Assembly: GCA_943736015.1 (NCBI GenBank)
Contig: OX031062.1
Span: forward strand, 2,090,501-2,154,500
DNA: 64,000 bases
Source of the DNA: Tridacna crocea
Taxonomy: Eukaryota > Mollusca > Bivalvia > Cardiida > Cardiidae
Reading direction: 5' to 3'
The notes beneath the pieces are model-generated. The model was not told the origin of the DNA, did not search any database, and saw only the letters and a list, made by a program, of their open reading frames with translations. Of this stretch, positions 9,544-18,500 are shown piece after piece. Each line of letters opens with the position of its first letter. Position 1 is the stretch's first letter. The position numbers and the translations under genes are program-made.

Positions 9544-12500
9544 GGAGGGACGGACATACAGACAGACAGAAATCATTTACTTACAACAATGGAGCGTCCC
9601 AAAATAGAGTGAGGACCAACCAATGAAAGTTTTGTATCGTTAAACCAGGCCGTAATGTCTTCTTTTCCGTCCGTCTGTATCGTGCCGAGATCACCCACAT
9701 CCCTGTAGCAATGAGAGACCTTACAAATGATTGAGGTATACATTGATCCTTGAAAATCGATATTTTGACCAATCAGGTCGTCGCACTTATTTTGTCCGAT
9801 GTGCGGCCTTGTTGTCCTCTATTTCTCCCCCCCCCCCCCCAAATAAACGACATTGGAGAGGTGCGATAGTATTTATGTATTTCGTGCTTGAATTTTAGAA
9901 GAAGTTTACAATAATTTATGATATGCTTTACAAACGTTTACCGCCGACATGCAATACAAGAACGAACAAGTACTCACGATTGATTTAAACCCTTTACCAC
10001 AAAATCCTGTGTTTTAACGACCCTGATGATAGAAGATTTTTGAGAACATTTTGGAAAGCAGAGAAAATGCTGGTAAGCAGTATTTTCTCCTATCCCCACC
10101 TTGTTTTCTATCCTTTCAGAGAAGTAACATTGTCATTTAAGCCAGATTTAACCTATCATGTACAAGTGCTTTGAATTTGGATAAGTCTAAACTTAATTCG
10201 TGTGGTAAAAGGTAAAATGGTCTTTAACGTCAGTTTCAAAGTTTTTCAGTCATATCACAGTTACAGTTCATATGTGTAAGTTATGTTTTGGTTTTCGCCA
10301 GTACTAGACTGAGGTTCTGAGGTACCTGTACTGGGTTTCCACAGTACTAGGCTGGGGTTCTGAGGTACCTTACTGGGTTTCGTCATTACTAGCTGGGTTC
10401 TCAGTACTAGCTGGGTTCTGAGGTATCTTACTGGGTTTTTGCCAGGACTAGACTGGGGTTCTGAGGTGTCTTACTGTGTTTTGCTAGTACTATGCTGGGT
10501 TTCTGAGGTACCTTACTGGGTTTTGTCAGTACTAGCTGGGTTCTGAGGTATCTTACTGGGTTTTTGCCAGTACTAGGCTGGGTTTCTGAGGTACCTTACT
10601 GGGTTTCGTCAGTACAAGGCTGGGTTTATGAGGTACCTTACTGGGTTTCGTCAGTACTAGGCTGGGGTTCTGAGGTATGTTACTAGGGTTTTGCCAGTAA
10701 TAGGCTGGTGTTCTAAAGTATCTTACTGGGTTTCATTATTACTAGGCTGAGTTCTGAGGTATCTTACTGGGTTTCGCTGGGGTTCCGATGTGTCTTACTC
10801 GAGGATAATCTCATGAAAAGCACATGGAGGCTCAGTTCAGGGCCCCCAGGGACCGTATTCACCAACCATTCTTAAGAACGGTCTTTGTTTTATTCTGTGA
10901 GACTTTCCAAGTTTGTAAGTAACACAACTTCTGATTGGCTTAACCAATTGGTTTACCTACTCAGAAGGTGTGTTACTTTCATTTTTGCAAAAATCCGGGG
11001 AAAAAGACTTAGAACGTTCTTGAGAATGGTCAGTCAATATGGACCTTAGTTACAAATTCTACACTTCTCCACTGAGCCACACAGGACCACTCTTAGAAAT
11101 AATGAACGGAAAGTGTTAACCCCCTTGTCGCTTCGAGACGAAGGTGATAGACATTCTAAGTTCATTTTCTAAAAACAATAATTTAAAAACTTTACGGTCA
11201 TCTTCGCGAACCAAGTTTACGATCACTACGTGGATCTTAAAAATGGCTGATTGAGTCCGAATTCGGGATTCCTTTGATGAGCGCTCTATTGGATGCTGGT
11301 TATTTACCCCCCCCCCCCCCCCCGCTTTACATCATATTTCTAAAAGCTAATGAAATATCGTTTTACAAACCGCTTACGAATACACATGAAGCGATAAGCA
11401 GACATCCACGTGGGTTTCCATGTTTACCTTCTTTTCGAAAGGTAGCGAGCTTGTTCTATTTTTATCAAAGATGAAATGCTACGAGCGATTTCATTCGTTG
11501 CAGTTAGAGCTGGCTGCATCCAATGAAAAAGCGTATCGGGGGAATGTAAAAATCAAGCTTGATCCGCCAAGAGTTGAGTAACGTTGTGAATCGTCAGCCT
11601 TGGCTTGCGAAGATGCTTCACGGTAAGTAACTGTGCATTTTAGTTTGTTAGCAAAAAATATTCGCCCATTAGTTATCTCAAAAAACAATCTGAATATCCT
11701 TTTAACGTTAAAATAAATGAGCTTCGACAACACAGTATGTTTATCTGACGAAGGGGTGGCTCCTTTTAAACCCCTTGTGACATTATTTGTATCATAATGA
11801 AAATAGACGATAATATAATTATGTAACTATTTTCATTTATCTTGAAAAATAATCTGTTATTAGCACTCTAATGACAACCTTTAAGGGAAATTTGTAATAG
11901 TATGATGAAGGCTACCCTGTTTCTCTTGTGGTTGGCTTGTATCGATCGACACCGCCGGTTTAGATATTGTTGTGTGGAAAGCATATCGTCAGTTTACTTC
12001 AAAAACCTCGTAACTACAGCTTGAGACAAGCTGTAGTTACGAGGTTTTTGAAGTAAACTGACGATATTCATGTATACGAGGCTCCCAGAAGAGAAACTGC
12101 TATTTCGTGAATTTTGTAAATGTACATATGAATATATGTTCGGGACATATTTCCCGATCAGATTGCGAAAAATTGCTTTGTAGTGTTATAAGGAAACTTG
12201 TTCACAGCTATGGCGAATCGTTTCATCAGCTCACCCGCCTTTAGCTCGGAGCGACATAATTCGCCACAGCCACAAACAACCTGGCCGTACAACTAATTAT
12301 ATATCTTACCTGTCTTTATCAATGGGATCATAGTGACCCCCGAGGCTTTTGCAGTTCTCGGAGAGGTCTCCAGATTCATGCACGTGTACATCCAGCTCAT
12401 CCAAGTCGAGATCACTCAGTGAGAATTTGAACTTGGCAAACCTGTCGTAGGCCTGGAACAAAATCAAAGCGTCGACACTAATTTGAAAATCAAGCAGAGG

Positions 12501-15500
12501 CCACTTAGTGAGAATTTGAATTTGGCAAACCTGTCGTAGGCCTGGAATAGAATCAAAGTGTCGACACTAATTTACAAATTAACTGAGCCATGGTTTAGCA
12601 AAGGGGGCTTAAAGATACACGTAAACTCGTTCTTCACTTTAACTTTATTACTTGTATGGTCAGGTGGCAGAGGACTTGGTAACTTGTTTACGGCTGTGGT
12701 TGATCATGTGGCCCCAAGCCTTTTGCTCGGGGCGACATGATTCACCACAGTCATGAACAAGTTTCCAAGTCCCGTGCCACTTGACCGTACATTGAATCTA
12801 TTATACTGCAAAGTTTTACCATTCCAACGTTTGTTCAGAGAATTTTACCTGTTTTGTTGTTGTTGTTGTTGTTGTTGTTGTGTAAAGAACTGGGTACTCT
12901 GAATAAAACAGATTTTCACTTTTGAGAGCCCCATTTTAATGCAAACCCACGTCACTGGGAACTGACGTCACTGAAACCTTGGTATACGTGTTAAAACGCG
13001 CAGCTTGGCGCATAATTTTGATGTTAATCCTGATCGACGCCGGATGGATATTGTGTTTATAGTGTAATCATATATACAGGGCTTCCGAAGGGGACACTGC
13101 TTTTACGTTGGCTTTTTGGCAGTATACATGATATATATGTTCGGGGCATATTATCCAATCAGATCATGAGAAATTTCTTTGCAGTATAAATAAATCTTTA
13201 TTTCATGAAACTTTAATCATTCTTGTATCTTCATGCTAGATGTTTCTTCTGAAAGTTACATGGCTACACAGATTACGACCTATAAAAACTGCATTTCATT
13301 TATCTCTTTTTTTTTAGGGGGGGGGAGGTTTATAGAAACCAATGTTGGCGTTTCCGGTTTGAATATACTTGATATATGATGTCATGTTTTTTTTTGTTTT
13401 CACGTGATCCCACAGTAAGTTTAAATGCGCCTAAAACTCGAAGAGTTCCACTCAACCCTTTACCACTCAATCCCGTCTTTTGACGATCCTGAGAAAGAAG
13501 CCAATAGAAAACATTGTGGGAAAAGGAGAAAATGCTGGTAACCATACTTTCTACCCTATCAAAGTCAGAAATCACCACAATCATTAACAAGATGTTAATT
13601 TGTTGTCTGCAGTTGCTTTGATTTTGGTCCAGTCCAACAGTTTGTCTATTGGTAAAGAGTTAAGGATAGGGCACTCTAATGGGATTCGTTTTACATCACC
13701 TTTCATCGCCAAAATCGTTTATGCTTGGCTTAGACTCGGGCAACCCGTTAAAACAATGCCGGGAAGCATCATCTATCGGCCAGTCGATTACGGATTACCC
13801 GAACCTTACCAGAATCCATACGATTTTTTCGGCGATGAAAGACGATATTACACGGATACCATTAGGGTCCGCTATCCTTGATGGAAAAAGAATTATCTAA
13901 GCGGAGAGAGATTTGACAACCGAAACCTTGTCTTTATCAACATGCGTGAGTAAAAGTGACATTTCAAAGCAGTTAAAAGTCGCGCCCCATTTGAAATCCT
14001 TCAATAAACAAGCCGGTGTAATGCAGAGAAATAATCCTCCCCTACAAAATGACCCAGACCATTATTCTACGTAGAGAAATGACCCCAGAAGTCATTTTAG
14101 AGGAATGAACCAGGCCAATTTTCTCCATTGAGAAATGACCCTCTACGTAGAGAAATGACCCATGAGTCATTTTGTATTCCTCTACGTAGAGAATTGACCC
14201 ATGAATCATTTTTGGGGGGAAGGTTATTTCTCTGCATTACACCGGCAAAAGGCGGTTTATGCACGTCCGGGACGTCTATCTGTCTGTCTGTCTGTAGGAG
14301 TGTTATGTTTCTAAAATACATAATTATAGTCCAAATGATGAAGCAAAAAAATCATATACTTACATTCTGCGTAATGTAAACATCACCTTTACCAAACTTA
14401 CAATGAGCAGAGTGTTTGTGATCTGTGGGAAAAAAAGACAATAGTTATACGTATTTTTTTTAAACCCTTTACCTCATAAGCCAGTTTTATTGGTCTTCAT
14501 TAAAAAGACATTTGGAAACATAATGGGAAAAGGAGGAAATGCTGGTAACCAGCTTTTTCTCCTTTTTCCGTCATGTTGTGATCCCTTTTAAATGACACAT
14601 AGAAATAGATTCAGTCAAGAATAATCTGTAGTATGCAAATGCTTCCAGTTTCGACAAGCCGAAAGTTTTATCTTTTCGGAAAGGTTTAAGACCCGTGTAA
14701 CCCTATTCTTAATGGCTTGCAACACGCGAAAAGGGGCATTTAGACATCTGCGTAAAGTGTCGTCTCGGATCAGCCTGCGCAGTCCACGCAGGCTAATCCG
14801 AGACGGCACTTTACGACTACATTTCATTTTGTGCTACAGTAGACATGGGCAAAACAGAAAGCTACATAAAAAAGAAGGTTTCGTATCGGATTAGCCTGGG
14901 CGGATTGCGCAGGCTGATCCGAGACGACATTGTACGCAAATGTCTGAATGCCCCTTTTCGTGTGTTGCAAGCCATATGTGAAAGCAACAAGTTGTGGTGA
15001 CGCTTTGTCAGTATTCGACCCAACTCGGCCGTTTCCGGACCTTCATCTATCAGGATGAATTCATCACCCGAGCTTTGCAGAACATCTTTGTCAGATTTAA
15101 GACTTGTCCACTTACGTAATGGGAGACAAAAAAACGTGAAATTAGGATTAAGTCCCTTTTAACATAAAAGTCAAGGTAACCGAATTGAAACTGTGCCCTT
15201 TTATTTGATTTTCTTTGATTTTCAGCCTTGCTTCACTAACACATGTTGCGATTGCAATAATTTAAAGCACAACGTACATGTACATGTACACGCATATGTA
15301 AGGTCTTCATAATATTTGCAAGTCGAATTTCACATACTAATACCATCGAAATGCGTCAAATAGATCGAATTAGTGGTTCGATAAATTTTTAAGGGTATGA
15401 TTAAACCTGAACATTTCTAAATAGTGGAAAGGATGACAAAGATAAACAGTTAATAATACCTTATTCAGGACAAAAGAAGTAGAAAAGAGCTATCAAGGGA

Positions 15501-18500
15501 AGAATCTGTCTTTAGATTCGTTTTAACCCATTACCACACAATCCTTACTTTTGACGCCCCTGAGAAAGCCTTTTGAAAACACTGTAGGAAAAGGAGAAAA
15601 TGCTGGTAACCAGCATTTTCTCCTTTTCCCATAGTGTTTTCTACCCTTCCCAGAACAAATTTCAATTTTTCAGGCACCTTTATTTTGTCGTCTGCAAATG
15701 CTTTCAATTTGAACCAGTCTAAAACTTTGTCGTGTGGTAAAGAGTTAATAGGGTTCAAGCCTTTACCACGTGACAGATTTGTAGCCTTTTCCCAATATTA
15801 AAAGCACTTGCAATGTGACGTTGAAAGCTATTTTTCAACATTATTTCAGTGTTAGCACGGTGCCCAGTACATCTACCCGTGCTTTTATGTAGTTCATGTT
15901 TTAAGCGTACGGCAACAATTTTCTTTCGAAGATTGTGGCTACTTTCTCCTATGGGCATCGTCGCTACACTCATCAGCAGTAAAAGAGGAGTGAGTTTTAA
16001 TGCAAAGGTTGTCATCAAAACTCTGAAAGAATTTTGTCTACTTTGGGATTCAAGCCATCGAACTCATGATTCCAAGCCCAATAACGTGACAGGCTCAGCT
16101 ACCTTCGCTCGGCAAATGAAAGACCTAAAAGAAAATAGAAATTGGAAAAGACCAAACTGTTCCTACTATGATCGTCCACAGGTCCATATATGCCACCATG
16201 ATGAAAGTCTTCGAAACGTAGATTAACATTCACATGTACATCTTCGTCATGATCATGGTCGTCATGGTGACTGTGGTCATCATGGTGGTCATGGTGACCG
16301 TGATCATCGTGGTGGTCATGGTGACCATGATCATCGTGGTCGTCGTGTTTGGCTTTTCCGTCATCACCGCTAAAAGTGAACTTGATCTGATTAGAGCCAC
16401 ATCTCTCGATGGCGCCTCCCTCGGGGTGTACAACACTTGCTTTGAGCTCGTCGAACTTCTGTTGTAAGGCAGCGATATTATGCTCTGCAATAAAACGTTT
16501 CTATGGTAACATATAGATTTAAGTCCTGTGTAGATGTTTGTTTGTCTGTTTTCCTGTTTTTCATTTCTTTGATTTTATTAAGTTTTTATCAAACGACAAA
16601 ATTTTAGACGGGTCCAAAATTGAAAAGATGCATAACTCAAAAATTAAAATGTTTCAAGAAGGACAGAAAAACGAAAAGGAGAAAATGCTGGTTTGAAAAT
16701 GTTTTTTAAAGGGTTTTTTATCAGGGTAGTAAAAACAGGGATTGTTTGGGAAATAGTTAAGCAGTGTTTTGTATACCTTTGAATATTTCATTGCCAGAGA
16801 AAGAAATAGAGGATATTTGTTTTTATCGGTGAAAGATCGAAATTTATTTCATCGGGTGAACACCATCGGTAATATTTTCAAGAGTGGCACAGTCACGATT
16901 GAAAATATTACCGATGGTGTGCGCAACTCTTGAAAATATTACCGATAGTATTCCCCGGATGAAATAAATTTCGATCTTTCACCGATAAAAACAAATATTC
17001 TATTTATGTAATGCTTTTAATCCTTTCATGGAGGAGCTTTATCAAAATCCAGTACAGATCTTTTCCGTTGTTCCCCGTGGCGTACCCCTCCAGCATAGCA
17101 ATGCTTTTCAGTATTACGTCAAGCGCGAGAAATGTAAGGTAAATGACGTCATATTTCCATCTGGTTGTTAGGCACGCGCAATTTACCAAGGCAACAAGAA
17201 CATGAAAATCGGTATTTTCAATGATCGTACCGGTGAAATATCGAAAAGTATTTTCACAGCTATTTCACGATATCCTACCGGAAAGCATAAAATGAAAAAT
17301 CGACCTGTTAAGAAGGTTATTATAGTTGTACGGTCCGGTGGCAGGGGACTTGGAATTTGTTATAGGGCCTACTGCAAAGTTTTAACTTTGAATTTTACCA
17401 GTGTTCATAATTTTGGTGAACCAAGTCGCCCCCTCGCCTTCGGCTCGGAGTGATATGATTCACCACAGTCGTGAACAAGTTTCCAAGTCACCTGCCACCT
17501 GACCGTACAACTAATATTATTATACTGCAAAGAAATTTCTTATGATCTGATTGGTTAACTCTTTACCACACGACAAACTTTAAGACTGGTTCAGATTGAA
17601 AGCATTTGCAGACAACAAAATAAAGGTGACTGAAAAATTGAAATTTGTTCTGGGAAGGGTAGAAAACACTGTGGGAAAAGGAGAAAATGCTGGTTACCAG
17701 CATTTTCTCCTTTTCCTACTGTGTTTTCAAAAGGCTTCTTTCTCAGGTGCATCAAAAGTAGGGATTGTGTGGTAATGGGTTAATATGCCGGGAACATATA
17801 CATGTATCATGTTCCCTGGGAAAAACCTCGTAAATCCAGTTTCCCTTTTGAGTGCCCCGTAAACATCAACACAATATCCAAAATGGCGGCGTCGATCGAC
17901 TACCAGACTGTACATTTACGCTCCAAACTGCATGTTTTAGTGACGTCATTTTCCAGTGATGTCAGTTTCATCGAAATGGGGCACACAGTAGGGAATTTCT
18001 ATTGCGTCAGCACACTCGATTCGTTAAATTATAAAGCAGGAAAATTTCGCTTAAAGCGCTTTGAAAGGGTAAAACTTTGCAGTATAATAAATTCGTTGTA
18101 CGGTCAGGTGGCAGGGGACTTGGAAGCTTGTTCACGGCTGTTGTGAATCATGTCTCCACCTCGCCGTCGGCTCGGGGCTACATGATTAACCAAAGCCGTG
18201 AACAAGTTTCAAAGTCCCCTGCCACCTGACCGTACAACTATTAATGTTTGTGGCATAGCTATTGTCCAAACTGATCGCGAGAAATGTTTTTGCAGTATAA
18301 TAAGAATTTAATGATGAAAATTTACCTATTAGAAGCATGCTTTCTGCTAAAATTTAGTCTCGATGGGTTATTACAAGTGAAACTCTTTACCAAAGTACAA
18401 AATTTTAAAATGGCCCACAGACGGGATATGGATATTGACAAAAACGCAGTAAGTTTTATCTTATACAGTAAATAACATCATGGGAAAAGGAGAAAATGAA

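Noticed and set aside
13600..13881. 93-codon plus-strand open frame
   Set aside because: It spans a MITE with 60-bp inverted arms, and no protein feature is seen.
15755..15876. Continuation of the 16015 frame to its stop at 15755 as a complete small secreted protein
   Set aside because: Possible but less likely: the later part overlaps the TTAA MITE boundary region, and a GTAGAT donor with correct phase occurs earlier.
16234..16467. Val/Met-rich plus-strand frame (hydrophobic-looking)
   Set aside because: It is the antisense of the His/Asp codons of gene A exon 2.
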